From: Lachnospiraceae bacterium
GTDB lineage: Bacteria > Bacillota > Clostridia > Lachnospirales > Lachnospiraceae
Direction: 5' to 3'
DNA: 64,000 bases
NCBI GenBank assembly: GCA_029067085.1
Contig: JAIEFE010000017.1
Coordinates: forward strand, 62,001-126,000
Both the position numbers and the translations under genes were made by a program. Shown piece after piece: positions 7,943-16,770 of the stretch. The notes beneath the pieces are model-generated. The model made no database searches and was not told the DNA's origin. It saw nothing but the letters and a program-made list of their open reading frames with translations. Numbering within the stretch: position 1 is the first letter of the stretch; each line of letters starts with the position of its first letter.

Positions 7943-8902
7943 TCACTGCATATCTATCCTGCAACTCTCAAATATCCCTCTGACCGCCGAAAGATATTCT
8001 TCCGACCGGTCCGCTTTCCGTATCTTTTTTAAATATCTGTCCGCATCCGAAAATCCATTTCCTAGATAAGACCAGACCTCTTTCATTTTATAAAGCGCAT
8101 CCTTGTCACTGCCAAGAGCCTCCCGGTAAGCTGCATACAACATATCGTGATATTGCCTTAGTTCTTCTCCGGAAATCTTCTCTTCGATCCTGATCTCCCG
8201 AACCAGTCCCGGATTCATCACAATGCCGCGTCCCAGCATTATTCTTTCCACCGTCGGAAATCTTTTTACAAAATCTTCATACTGTTTCTTTGTAAAAATA
8301 TCTCCATTATAGCAGACCGGATGAACGCATCTGTCAAGCGCGTCCGAAAATGTGTCAAGATCCGGCGTATGATGATAGAAATCCTTCTGTAGTCTTGGAT
8401 GTATGATGACCTCGCAAAACGGATACCGGTTATATATTTTCAAAATATCCTCAAACTCTTCCGCAGATTCCAGTCCTATCCTTGTTTTGACAGATATTTT
8501 CAGCGGACTCTGTTCCTGATCCAGTTTCCGAAATACCTCTTCAAAAAATCGATCCAGCCTCTCTGTATCATTCAGAAATCCGCTTCCCTTTGCCTTTTTT
8601 ACAACCGTCGCAGATGGGCATCCCAGATTCAGATTCACTTCATCATACCCAAACTCCATCAGCATATTACAGGTATCAACAAACTGCTCCGCGTGATTAG
8701 TCAAAATCTGAGGCACCACATGAATTCCCCGGTTGTTCTCCGGTGATACTTCTTTTTGATCTCTGGTTTTTAATTTCTTTTTCTGTGTCGGTGTAATAAA
8801 CGGTGTAAAATATTTATCCACATCGTCAAACAGCGCATGATACACCTTCCGATATACATACCCTGTCACTTCTTCCATGGGAGCCAGATAAAACTGCATC
8901 AT
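7943..8902 (-). CDS. tRNA-dihydrouridine synthase family protein
   Basis: A 319-residue flavoenzyme of the Dus family, which reduces uridines in the tRNA D-loop using FMN and NADPH. Visible family features are the N-terminal YLAPMEEVTG segment, the catalytic-loop NLGCPSATVVKKAKGSGFL with its active Cys, KISVKTRIGLES, and VCYNGDIFTKKQYE followed by MLGRGIVMNPGL for phosphate and FMN binding. The start ATG overlaps the stop of the upstream radical SAM gene as ATGA, so they are co-translated. Which uridine it modifies cannot be told from the sequence. Confidence 0.88.
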   Translation of the reverse strand: MMQFYLAPMEEVTGYVYRKVYHALFDDVDKYFTPFITPTQKKKLKTRDQKEVSPENNRGIHVVPQILTNHAEQFVDTCNMLMEFGYDEVNLNLGCPSATVVKKAKGSGFLNDTERLDRFFEEVFRKLDQEQSPLKISVKTRIGLESAEEFEDILKIYNRYPFCEVIIHPRLQKDFYHHTPDLDTFSDALDRCVHPVCYNGDIFTKKQYEDFVKRFPTVERIMLGRGIVMNPGLVREIRIEEKISGEELRQYHDMLYAAYREALGSDKDALYKMKEVWSYLGNGFSDADRYLKKIRKADRSEEYLSAVRGIFESCRIDMQ

Positions 8903-9786
8903 TCCCTCTCCTTTTCCCTGATTGCTTTATGCAGTGCGTTCAGTACCCTTTTTTTGTCCTTACTCCACTCGGGCGCAATCAGCGTCTTTTTATCTCCGTC
9001 CCCGGTCAAACGGTGAATGACCATTTTCTCCGGCAGAAGCGCTATACAATCTGCTGTCAGGGCGGCATATTCCTCCAATTCCATCACCCTGCACTTTCCT
9101 TCTCTGTATTCCTTCTCCAAATCTGTTCCCTTTATCACATGCAGAAGCTGCAGTTTTATCCCGTCCGCGCCGCTTTTTCCGACATAAGACACAGTTGCTT
9201 TCATATCTTCCATCGTCTCTCCGGGAAGCCCGAGGATCACATGGACGATCACCTGTATCCCTGCCATTTTCAGTTTCTTTACCGCCTCGTCATAAACAGG
9301 CAGCGGATATCCTCTCCGAATATACTCAGCCGTTTTCTCATGAATCGTCTGCAGCCCCAGTTCCACCCACACCGGCTTTCGTTCATTCATCTCCCGTAAA
9401 AGCTGCACGACCTCTTCGGAAAGGCAGTCCGGTCTTGTAGCTATGGACAGGACTACGATATCCGGATGGGATATCGCTTCTTCATAGAGCTTTCTAAGTC
9501 TCTGCACCGGGGCATAGGTATTGGTAAACGCCTGAAAATAAGCAATATATTTCCCGTTCTCTATTTTTTCTTTTAACCGTTCTTTTCCCTTTTCAATTTG
9601 AACGGTAATAGAATCTTCCGTCTTTCCGGCAAATTCCCCGGAACCTGCCCCGGAACAGAAGATGCATCCTCTCGTATCCAGTGTGCCGTCCCTGTTCGGA
9701 CAGGTAAAACCACCGTTTAACGCAATCTTATATACCTTTTCTCCAAAAGTATCCTTTAAATATTTGTTCAGCGAATAATATTCCAT
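8899..9786 (-). CDS. TIGR01212-type radical SAM protein
   Basis: A 295-residue radical SAM protein of the YhcC/TIGR01212 group. The cluster-binding cysteines are in FTCPNRDGTLDTRGCIFC, which departs from the classic CxxxCxxC spacing in the way typical of this group. Downstream are the strand motifs VVLSIATRPDCL, VWVELGLQTIHE and VHVILGLPGET. Members have no settled function; the coupling here with a tRNA-modifying Dus enzyme hints at RNA modification, which is inference. Confidence 0.85.
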   Translation of the reverse strand: MEYYSLNKYLKDTFGEKVYKIALNGGFTCPNRDGTLDTRGCIFCSGAGSGEFAGKTEDSITVQIEKGKERLKEKIENGKYIAYFQAFTNTYAPVQRLRKLYEEAISHPDIVVLSIATRPDCLSEEVVQLLREMNERKPVWVELGLQTIHEKTAEYIRRGYPLPVYDEAVKKLKMAGIQVIVHVILGLPGETMEDMKATVSYVGKSGADGIKLQLLHVIKGTDLEKEYREGKCRVMELEEYAALTADCIALLPEKMVIHRLTGDGDKKTLIAPEWSKDKKRVLNALHKAIREKERE

Positions 9787-9919
9787 CAGTTTCTTTTATT
9801 CTTTGTTATAAAATATACAGAAGTATTTACTCCTTCACGTTCCAGTAATCTTATATAGCATATCAAATGTCAAAAGTAAATGATACAATTTTATATTTTT
9901 CATGTGCAAAACTCCTTAT

Positions 9920-10699
9920 CTACCAACCTTTTTTTGTAATGACTTTTTTCTGTTTCTTAACTGTTTTTGCAGGTGAAACATTTTTTGCAGTCACCACAAT
10001 AACTGCGGAAACCAGCAAAACCGCAATCATGCTCAACCCGCATAGTAAAACATTCCAGTGTACACCTTCATCATAGCTTCGGTACTGTATCAGTCCCATA
10101 CTCGCTGTAATCGGATAGATATTGGCAAGTGTCATATTCCCTGCAGCAAACATTCCCCCGTATCCATAAGCAAATGCAATGATCGTACCTATCATATGTC
10201 CGTTGGAAATGCGGGTCGTTACCGCTATTACCGGCATTACAGCAATATACAGAAACAGGCAGTTCAAAATAATCTGAATAAATATCTGCGATACTGATGT
10301 AATAGAAAGTCCCGGAAATCCCATGATCAAATTGGCCATGACCGTAAATACAGCACTTACAAATCCTAAAAACAAAGACAACAGAGCACAGACAAATAAT
10401 TTTCCCCATAATAAATTGCGGTAAGAAACAGGAACCGTCATAATGCTTTTCAGTGTATCATCCCTTTCTTCCCTTGCTATGATATACCCGGCAAGTAAAG
10501 TAATGCACATAGGAAAAATCGTTGTAATATTGTTTTTAAGTACCTGCTCCGCAAAAAAAGTGAATGTCCAAACAGTACCGTCCAAAGCCGTAGTGGAAAA
10601 CAATGTCAATAAAACGGAAAGAAGCATCAGGAAAACGCCTGCCCATATGATATGATAGCGTTTCAGTTTCCAAATTTCAGTTCTAACCATACGAAGCAT
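9920..10699 (-). CDS. LanG/MutG-type ABC-2 permease
   Basis: A 259-residue membrane protein with about six hydrophobic helices and a short cytoplasmic N-terminus (MLRMVRTEIWKLKRYHI). It belongs with the second permease of lantibiotic self-protection or bacitracin-resistance transporters, as its size, the conserved REERDDTLKSIMTVPVS loop and its position after ATPase and first permease show. I use the ATG at 10699, behind a run of G residues. It would form a transporter with its two upstream neighbours that removes cationic peptides from the membrane. No bacteriocin structural gene is nearby, so resistance rather than self-immunity is likely. Confidence 0.8.
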   Translation of the reverse strand: MLRMVRTEIWKLKRYHIIWAGVFLMLLSVLLTLFSTTALDGTVWTFTFFAEQVLKNNITTIFPMCITLLAGYIIAREERDDTLKSIMTVPVSYRNLLWGKLFVCALLSLFLGFVSAVFTVMANLIMGFPGLSITSVSQIFIQIILNCLFLYIAVMPVIAVTTRISNGHMIGTIIAFAYGYGGMFAAGNMTLANIYPITASMGLIQYRSYDEGVHWNVLLCGLSMIAVLLVSAVIVVTAKNVSPAKTVKKQKKVITKKGW

Positions 10700-10700
10700 A

Positions 10701-11495
10701 TTATTCCCCCCTCTTTTTATACAGATGATCAATGACTATGACCGAAACAACAGCCCAGACACCCAAAATGGCAGTTGTCTGAAAGGTTGTGGGCTGCAGA
10801 TATACAAGCGCTCCTATACTCTTTATCACCCCATGCTTTGCCATGTCGCCCGCACTCCAAAGTGTTGTAAGGGGAATTGGCATGAGCCAGCATAAGGCTT
10901 TCGGCAATGCGCCAAAGGAGGATTCTACTATCAGACTTAAAACACTGTAAAAAACACATAACAGAACGGAAAAAATATAGGTCTTACTAAATAAAACAAC
11001 AAGAACGACCAAAGGCAGCGTTCCGGCAGTAATAAAAAATCCCGTTTCCAACGCTACGGACAGTTTATAGGCAGCACCGTTTACCTCGGATACCAGACCT
11101 CCGCATAAAACCGCTGCCAAGGCCGAGGCCAGACTGAAAACAGCACCCATAACAAACAGAACAATGATTTTTGCAAAAATCATCTGTGAGCTTGTCACAG
11201 GAATTGTACGCAAATTTTTGAATGTGTCATTATCCCGTTCCATAAAAAACAATAAAGCAGCTATCACTCCAATCACACAGGGCAAAAGCAATACCACACC
11301 ATATCCCATAATAAACTGAAAACAGGCATTAAAAATTTCAATATCATTGTCAAATCTCCCTGCCATTTGCGATGTCGTCATCATCACTGTAATAGGTATA
11401 GGAAATATAAATGCGGAAAGCATAACGAGTAAAACAAACTTTTTCCGTTTCAATTTAGCAAATTCGCAGATGATCAGTTTAAGCAATCCCCTCAC
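10701..11495 (-). CDS. LanE/MutE-type ABC-2 permease
   Basis: A 264-residue six-helix permease, the first of two in the LanFEG-like set. The loop FMERDNDTFKNLRTIPVTSSQMIFAK is nearly the same as that of the following permease, as expected for paralogous half-channels. The best start is a GTG at 11493-11495, inside the last 17 bases of the ATPase gene, which implies translational coupling; the G-rich stretch there makes the exact start uncertain. Acts with the ATPase upstream and the permease downstream. Confidence 0.8.
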   Translation of the reverse strand: MRGLLKLIICEFAKLKRKKFVLLVMLSAFIFPIPITVMMTTSQMAGRFDNDIEIFNACFQFIMGYGVVLLLPCVIGVIAALLFFMERDNDTFKNLRTIPVTSSQMIFAKIIVLFVMGAVFSLASALAAVLCGGLVSEVNGAAYKLSVALETGFFITAGTLPLVVLVVLFSKTYIFSVLLCVFYSVLSLIVESSFGALPKALCWLMPIPLTTLWSAGDMAKHGVIKSIGALVYLQPTTFQTTAILGVWAVVSVIVIDHLYKKRGE

Positions 11496-12402
11496 CCCCT
11501 GTTACACGCTTGAAGTAATCTTCCAGGCTTTCTTCTGAGGTTGTGGCTTGTGACACTTCCAAGCTATTTTCTACAAATGCAGTAACGATTTTCCCTATTG
11601 GTAAATCAAGATTATGCACTTGTATCTTGTGATCGTCCTGTATGGTAAATTGGTTTTCATGGAAGATACGTTCTAAAATTTTTGCCGCCTGTGCCGTATC
11701 AGAAACAGTAAACCGGATATGTTTGCTGCTCTTTGCTTCCAGTTCTGCAAGACTTTCTTCTTCCAGCAATACGCCGTGATCAATAATACCTATATCATCT
11801 GCCAAAAGTGCAATCTCGGAAAGGATATGGCTGGAAATTAAAATTGTTTTTCCGCGCTCATTGCAGAGATTCCGTATAAAAGAACGTACTTCTGCAATTC
11901 CGATCGGGTCAAGACCATTGATTGGTTCATCCAAAATCAGGAGTTCCGGATCATGCATAACGGCAAGGGCAATCGCCAGCCGTTGCTTCATGCCAAGTGA
12001 ATATTGAGAAAACAACTTCTTATCCTTGTAAGGCAGACCTACCAGATCAAGTGCATCCTTAATTGCGCTGCGGTTCGGCACTCCACGCAGCGTAGCAAAA
12101 ATACGCAGGTTTTCCGTAGCGGTCAGATTAGGATAGAAGCCGGGAGATTCAATCAGACTGCCAATACGAGGCAATAGCTTTTTTTCATTCGCCGCTAAAG
12201 GTTTCCCCCAAATTGTCACTTCCCCGGAAGTAGGCTGTGTCAGCCCAAGGAGCATTTTCATCGTTGTTGTCTTTCCTGCCCCGTTTCTGCCAAGCAGACC
12301 ATAGATACGTCCTTGTCGAACATGGATATTCAGATCGGCAACGCTTTTCTGTGTTCCGTATTGTTTTGTGAGATTTTTTGTTTCAATTACATATTTGCTC
12401 AT
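11479..12402 (-). CDS. LanF/BcrA-type ABC ATPase
   Basis: A 307-residue ATPase of the lantibiotic-protection and bacitracin-resistance group. Walker A GRNGAGKTTTMKML (near residue 41), signature YSLGMKQRL (near 135) and Walker B LLILDEPINGLDP (near 155) are intact, with the usual C-terminal regulatory extension. The ATG at 12402 follows AAGGAGG at normal spacing. First gene of the transporter operon; four phased 11-bp repeats just upstream mark it as the regulated target of the adjacent two-component system. Confidence 0.87.
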   Translation of the reverse strand: MSKYVIETKNLTKQYGTQKSVADLNIHVRQGRIYGLLGRNGAGKTTTMKMLLGLTQPTSGEVTIWGKPLAANEKKLLPRIGSLIESPGFYPNLTATENLRIFATLRGVPNRSAIKDALDLVGLPYKDKKLFSQYSLGMKQRLAIALAVMHDPELLILDEPINGLDPIGIAEVRSFIRNLCNERGKTILISSHILSEIALLADDIGIIDHGVLLEEESLAELEAKSSKHIRFTVSDTAQAAKILERIFHENQFTIQDDHKIQVHNLDLPIGKIVTAFVENSLEVSQATTSEESLEDYFKRVTGGEGIA

Positions 12403-12438
12403 TACGAAACCTCCTTTTTTCATTTGCCATCCTATCAC

Positions 12439-12482
12439 GCCAACCTTACATTATCCTTACGCGTATCTTGCATTAACCTTGC
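12439..12482 (-). promoter_or_regulatory. Four head-to-tail 11-bp repeats before the LanFEG operon
   Basis: On the minus strand four contiguous 11-mers occupy 12482 to 12439: GCAAGGTTAAT, GCAAGATACGC, GTAAGGATAAT and GTAAGGTTGGC. The G(C/T)AAGRTWR core at exactly one helical turn is how OmpR/PhoB-type regulators line up. A possible -10 box (TAGGAT) follows at once, so the repeats replace the -35 box, as in activator-dependent promoters. Confidence 0.65.
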
Positions 12483-12510
12483 AATCTGTCGAGAATAAAT
12501 TTTAGTAAAT

Positions 12511-12541
12511 AATAAAATCCCCGCAAAACGGAGATTTTATT
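12511..12541 (-). terminator. Terminator between the kinase and the LanFEG operon
   Basis: Arms AATAAAATC (12511-12519) and GATTTTATT (12533-12541) with an inner CCG/CGG pair. On the minus strand it ends in GATTTTATTATTT. It lies just past the histidine kinase gene and would insulate the transporter operon so that it depends on its own promoter. Confidence 0.6.
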
Positions 12542-12595
12542 GCCGGAATTCTATTGTCATGAATCATTACTCCCACCATAAAAGGCAGAAATTGA

Positions 12596-13519
12596 TTAAT
12601 CTATTAAGGGGAATTGCATGGTGAAAACGGTTCCCTGCCCCGGTACGCTGTCTGCTGTTATTGTTCCGTTCATCTTTATTACAAGCTGATGTACAATCGA
12701 CAAACCTAGTCCGCTGCCTTTTTCAGACCGTCCTTTATCGCATTTATAGAGCCGTTCAAAAATGTGTTTCAAGTCTTCTTTTTCAATCCCTACTCCATTG
12801 TCGGACAACACAATTTTAATGTTCCCACTCTGTTCTGACAAAGCTATTTCTATTTTATCTGCATGGCTGTGGGAAATCACATTTTGTATCAGGTTATTTA
12901 ATATCCGCATATATCCGTCCGGGTCAATCCGCACCCGAAAAGGCTGCTCCGGAATATCAATCATAAAATCCACCTGAGCATCTTCAAATATCGGTATCCA
13001 GTCAATCAATATATTCCGCGTCAGTTCCGTTAAATCAACAGTGGATATATTCATGGAAAATTCATTGGAACCCAGCTTGAACCAGTCAAAAAGCACATCG
13101 ATATATTCTTTTAAGTCATGGGCTTTCCGACGGGCAGTTTCTATATAATCATCGCGTTCTTTTCCGCAGGTAATCCCTTTATGCACAGCGTCCAGATATC
13201 CGATCAGCGTGGTAAGAGGCGTCCGCACATCATGGGAAAGGCTCGTCATAAGCTGTCTGTTCATTTCTTCTGTCTGGTGACAGGCAGAAAGCTTGTTTTC
13301 ATAGGACAGGACAATATCATTCATTTTGTAAGCAAGAAGAGATACAAGCTCATGTGTTTCCGATAAGATACGCCTGTTCCCATTCCCATTTTTTATATCT
13401 TCTAAAATGTCAGCCATCTCCAATATCTGCTTTTTTACACGTCTGACTGTAGAAACAGCCCAACCCACAGAAACAAAAGCAATCATTAACGCAATTACCG
13501 TAACTGTTTCTGTACCCAT
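12596..13519 (-). CDS. Sensor histidine kinase of the LanFEG module
   Basis: A 307-residue kinase. It has one or two membrane helices at the N-terminus and little extracytoplasmic sequence, as in intramembrane-sensing kinases. The phosphoacceptor motif is SLSHDVRTPLTTLIGYLD (His near residue 96); the ATPase domain carries NNLIQNVISH, DNGVGIEKED and KGSGLGLSIV. The ATG at 13519 follows AAGGAGG by 8 bases. It begins a few bases after the response regulator stop, so both come from one transcript. It probably senses a cell-wall-active peptide, on analogy with the family. Confidence 0.88.
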   Translation of the reverse strand: MGTETVTVIALMIAFVSVGWAVSTVRRVKKQILEMADILEDIKNGNGNRRILSETHELVSLLAYKMNDIVLSYENKLSACHQTEEMNRQLMTSLSHDVRTPLTTLIGYLDAVHKGITCGKERDDYIETARRKAHDLKEYIDVLFDWFKLGSNEFSMNISTVDLTELTRNILIDWIPIFEDAQVDFMIDIPEQPFRVRIDPDGYMRILNNLIQNVISHSHADKIEIALSEQSGNIKIVLSDNGVGIEKEDLKHIFERLYKCDKGRSEKGSGLGLSIVHQLVIKMNGTITADSVPGQGTVFTMQFPLID

Positions 13520-13522
13520 CAC

Positions 13523-14215
13523 TCACACCTCCTTATTGAAACGATATCCAATCCCCTTTACTGTCTGTATATATTTAGGATTGCCCGGATTTTCTTCTAT
13601 CTTTTTCCGCAGACGGCTGATGATCGCCATAATATTGCTGTCATCATAGACATAATCTTCTCCCCACACATTTTCATAAATCTGTTGCTTTGTCAGTATC
13701 TTTCCCTGATTTTTTGCAAGAAACAGCAGTAAATCAAATTCTTTCGGCGGCAGTTCATAATCACCGTTTACCGCATGAACAGAACGGCTGTCAAAGTCGA
13801 TCATCAGCCCCTCAAAGTCAAACGTCTGTGACTGCCCGTCTTTTTGGTTAAAACGGGTATAACGCCTGATCAATGACACAATACGGGCAATCAGCTCGTC
13901 CATATCAAAAGGTTTAGTCAGATAGTCGTCAGCTCCTGCCCGTAAACCACGCACTTTTGAAGCACTGTCATTTTTTGATGTGAACATCAGGATAGGCAGG
14001 CTGTTTTCTTTTCTGATCTGTTCTAATGTTTCAAATCCGTCAAAACCGGGCATCATGACATCCAATATGACAAGCTGGTATTCTTTCTCTTTCATCTGCA
14101 ACAAACCAGATTTTCCGGAATAACAACAGTCAGCTTCTATATTTTCCTGTAAAACACTCTGTTTGATCAATGCACAAAGTTCTTTGTCATCATCTATGAT
14201 CAAAATTCTGTTCAT
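13523..14215 (-). CDS. OmpR/PhoB-family response regulator
   Basis: A 230-residue regulator: a receiver domain with acidic pair IIDDD, phospho-acceptor Asp in VILDVMMPGFDG (near residue 52) and Lys in YLTKPFD, then a winged-helix DNA-binding domain ending NPKYIQTVKGIGYRF. The ATG at 14215 is taken because family members begin right at this strand. It is first in the operon with its kinase, and the four direct repeats at 12439-12482 are its likely binding sites. Confidence 0.9.
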   Translation of the reverse strand: MNRILIIDDDKELCALIKQSVLQENIEADCCYSGKSGLLQMKEKEYQLVILDVMMPGFDGFETLEQIRKENSLPILMFTSKNDSASKVRGLRAGADDYLTKPFDMDELIARIVSLIRRYTRFNQKDGQSQTFDFEGLMIDFDSRSVHAVNGDYELPPKEFDLLLFLAKNQGKILTKQQIYENVWGEDYVYDDSNIMAIISRLRKKIEENPGNPKYIQTVKGIGYRFNKEV

Positions 14216-14289
14216 TATCTGCGTTCCTCCGCTTGTCAAATCACACATTTATATGCCTATTTTTATGAAATAACTGTTAAAGTATTTTT

Positions 14290-15375
14290 TCAAACACTCT
14301 CCGACATGATCAAAGCAGTATAGAATCCACAGGCATCCTTAAAGTTTCGCGGATTAAAACCGCACTTCTTATAGATTCTGTCGAGTTGGTACTGTATCGT
14401 ATTTTTATGCATATACAGCTGCTCACATGTCCGGGCCAGGGACATCTCTTCCTTATAATAAATTTTTAATAAATGAATATCCTTGTCGGACAAATCTCCC
14501 AAAAACTTATTGATATAAAGCTCCTTGATCTCATCATCCGCATTGGCACAAACCATCTCCAGTCCAAGTGCGGAATAATACGCTACGCGTCCTCTTTGCT
14601 GTGACTTAACTGCCACTCTGGCCTCATCATAGGACTGATACTGTTCATACAACCCATGAACAGCCCCGACAGCAACCCGCAGTATTTTCTCATTTTCCTC
14701 CGCAAGCTTATCCAAAATATAAGAACATTTTTTAAGCTCCTGTTGTTCTATGATCATGATATACTCATTTGGGTAGCTGAATGTATACAATTCCGAACGC
14801 ATGAACTGAAATGCACGGAATATCATATTCTCTATCATATTCAAATTGTTAGGATGATATCGATTGTTTAGTTTCACCAGCACAAGCTGATACGGCGCCG
14901 CCTCATTGATACTCTGCTCTTTCATATATTCTATCACATGTCTGTTTTTCGTTCTATCCTCATCGATCAAGCTTCTGATGATATAGTTCATCTGATTCTT
15001 TTGATTATTATTCTGATAATCAAATTCCTGTTCTCTGAGCAGCAGTATCGTAATCTTGTGTGCAAGATATGCATATTTTCTGACTTCATCCGGTATCCCA
15101 CTGATGCCGATTACCGCGATTAGCTCCCCGTTATAGATGATCGGTATATTAACTCCGGCATGTGTCCCAAAAAAAGTGTCGTCATCCTCCACTTCGATCG
15201 TCTCTCCTGTCAATGCAACCTGTTTACCAATTTCATGAAACTTTCCAATCCGACTCCTATCCGTGCTGGCATAAATATTGCCATTCATGTCAATGTAATT
15301 GATATGCTGCCCACATACATCCCTGACTGACTCGACAATCTGCTGCGCTGTTTTTTGGCTGATATTCAGAATCAT
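14290..15375 (-). CDS. CdaR-type sugar-diacid/glycerate regulator
   Basis: A 361-residue transcription regulator. The first 130 residues match the sugar-diacid recognition domain (SQKTAQQIVESV, GVNIPIIYNGELIAVIGISG), and the C-terminus is a PucR-type helix-turn-helix (LARTCEQLYMHKNTIQYQLDRI). It faces away from the glycerate kinase-permease operon across a 223-base gap, the usual arrangement for CdaR and its targets, so it most likely activates that operon in response to glycerate or a related sugar acid. Confidence 0.87.
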   Translation of the reverse strand: MILNISQKTAQQIVESVRDVCGQHINYIDMNGNIYASTDRSRIGKFHEIGKQVALTGETIEVEDDDTFFGTHAGVNIPIIYNGELIAVIGISGIPDEVRKYAYLAHKITILLLREQEFDYQNNNQKNQMNYIIRSLIDEDRTKNRHVIEYMKEQSINEAAPYQLVLVKLNNRYHPNNLNMIENMIFRAFQFMRSELYTFSYPNEYIMIIEQQELKKCSYILDKLAEENEKILRVAVGAVHGLYEQYQSYDEARVAVKSQQRGRVAYYSALGLEMVCANADDEIKELYINKFLGDLSDKDIHLLKIYYKEEMSLARTCEQLYMHKNTIQYQLDRIYKKCGFNPRNFKDACGFYTALIMSESV

Positions 15376-15549
15376 TGTATCCCCTCCATATCACCTGCGT
15401 AACGAATTCATTTTTTATCACAAATTTGTCTTGTAGAATTCTAATATAATATTGTTTTCCAAGAATATGTTACATTTACCAATTCCTTTTATTTTCATAT
15501 TCATCTATTCATTATATATAACATATCATATACATGCTATTCATGCTAC

Positions 15550-15555
15550 TATAAT
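15550..15555 (+). promoter_or_regulatory. Possible -10 box of the glycerate operon
   Basis: TATAAT about 44 bases before the kinase ATG. No good -35 box lies 16-18 bases upstream, as expected of an activator-dependent promoter; the AT-rich sequence before it carries a short repeat (CATGCTAT, CATGCTAC). A strong AAAGGAGG precedes the start codon. Confidence 0.4.
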
Positions 15556-15598
15556 TACATAAAATACAGGAACATCCAAATAAAGGAGGTAATATCAT

Positions 15599-16741
15599 AT
15601 GAAGGTGACAGTAGCAATTGATTCGTTAAAAGGAAGCCTTTCTTCCATGGAAGCAGGTGAGGCAATCAAAACCGGTATATGCCGTGTCTACCCGCAGGCC
15701 GAGGTTAATGTCCGCCCATTGGCTGACGGCGGCGAAGGAACCGCATATGCGCTGACTACAGGCATGGGCGGTGAATGGATCACCATGGAGGCAACGGGCC
15801 CTCTGGGAAAGCCGGTCTCATGCAGCTACGGAATCATCCAGGACAGCAAGACAGCGATTATCGAAATGTCAGCGGCGGCCGGAATCACGCTTGTATCGGA
15901 GGCGGAGCGCAACCCGATGAACACGACCACTTATGGCGTGGGAGAAATGATCGTAGATGCAATTAAACGCGGATGCAGACGATTCATTGTGGGAATCGGC
16001 GGCAGTGCAACCAATGACGGCGGAATCGGTATGCTTCAGGCGCTTGGATACGGAATGCTCACCAAAGAAGGAAAACAGGTTCCCTTCGGAGCCAGCGGCT
16101 TATCCGTACTTGAGCAGATCACAGACGAACACGTCATCCCGGAATTGGCGGAATGTTCTTTCAAAATCGCCTGTGACGTGACAAATACTTTATGCGGTGA
16201 ACAGGGCTGCAGTGCTGTGTACGGTCCGCAAAAAGGAGCAGATCCGACCATGATCATGCAGATGGACAAATGGCTGGCATATTATGCGGCATTGGCAAAA
16301 GAAAAATATCCAAAGGCAAATATGAAACAGGCCGGCACAGGCGCTGCCGGAGGTTTAGGTTTTGCATTTCTCACATTTACGAATGCGGTTCTCGAATCCG
16401 GCATCAAGATTGTCCTTGACGAAACATGTCTCTCAAAATACATAAAAGATGCTGATATTGTCATCACCGGAGAAGGACGACTTGACGGGCAGACCGTAAT
16501 GGGCAAAGCGCCGATCGGTGTTGCAAGAATCGCGAAGGAATGCGGAAAACCTGTCATTGCCTTCGCCGGGTGCGTGACAAAGGATGCCACCGCATGCAAT
16601 GAATCCGGAATTGACGCCTTTTTCCCTATTCTGCGCGGAGTCGTAACGTTAGAGGAAGCAATGAAAGCCGAAAACGCCGTTGCCAACATGAGCGACACGG
16701 TGGAGCAGGCCTTTCGGTTGATTCAGACCTTTTCAAAATAA
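15599..16741 (+). CDS. glxK: Glycerate kinase
   Basis: A 380-residue enzyme of the GarK/GlxK class that phosphorylates D-glycerate to 2-phosphoglycerate (or 3-phosphoglycerate in some members). Family signatures are the N-terminal VAIDSLKGSLSSMEAGEAI, RPLADGGEGTAYAL, VGIGGSATNDGGIGMLQALG and ITGEGRLDGQTVMGKAPIGVA. Its length is normal. It is first of two genes on the plus strand with a GntP-type permease 29 bases after it, divergent from a CdaR-type regulator, so the unit imports and channels glycerate into glycolysis, where enolase (also in this window) would take over. Confidence 0.92.
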   Translation: MKVTVAIDSLKGSLSSMEAGEAIKTGICRVYPQAEVNVRPLADGGEGTAYALTTGMGGEWITMEATGPLGKPVSCSYGIIQDSKTAIIEMSAAAGITLVSEAERNPMNTTTYGVGEMIVDAIKRGCRRFIVGIGGSATNDGGIGMLQALGYGMLTKEGKQVPFGASGLSVLEQITDEHVIPELAECSFKIACDVTNTLCGEQGCSAVYGPQKGADPTMIMQMDKWLAYYAALAKEKYPKANMKQAGTGAAGGLGFAFLTFTNAVLESGIKIVLDETCLSKYIKDADIVITGEGRLDGQTVMGKAPIGVARIAKECGKPVIAFAGCVTKDATACNESGIDAFFPILRGVVTLEEAMKAENAVANMSDTVEQAFRLIQTFSK

Positions 16742-16770
16742 TTCAAAAAACAAACAGGGGGAACAAAGAA

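Noticed and set aside
9787..9919. Possible gene in the AT-rich gap before the radical SAM gene
   Set aside because: Only short overlapping frames with no ribosome site; it is simply the intergenic region after the LanG-type permease.
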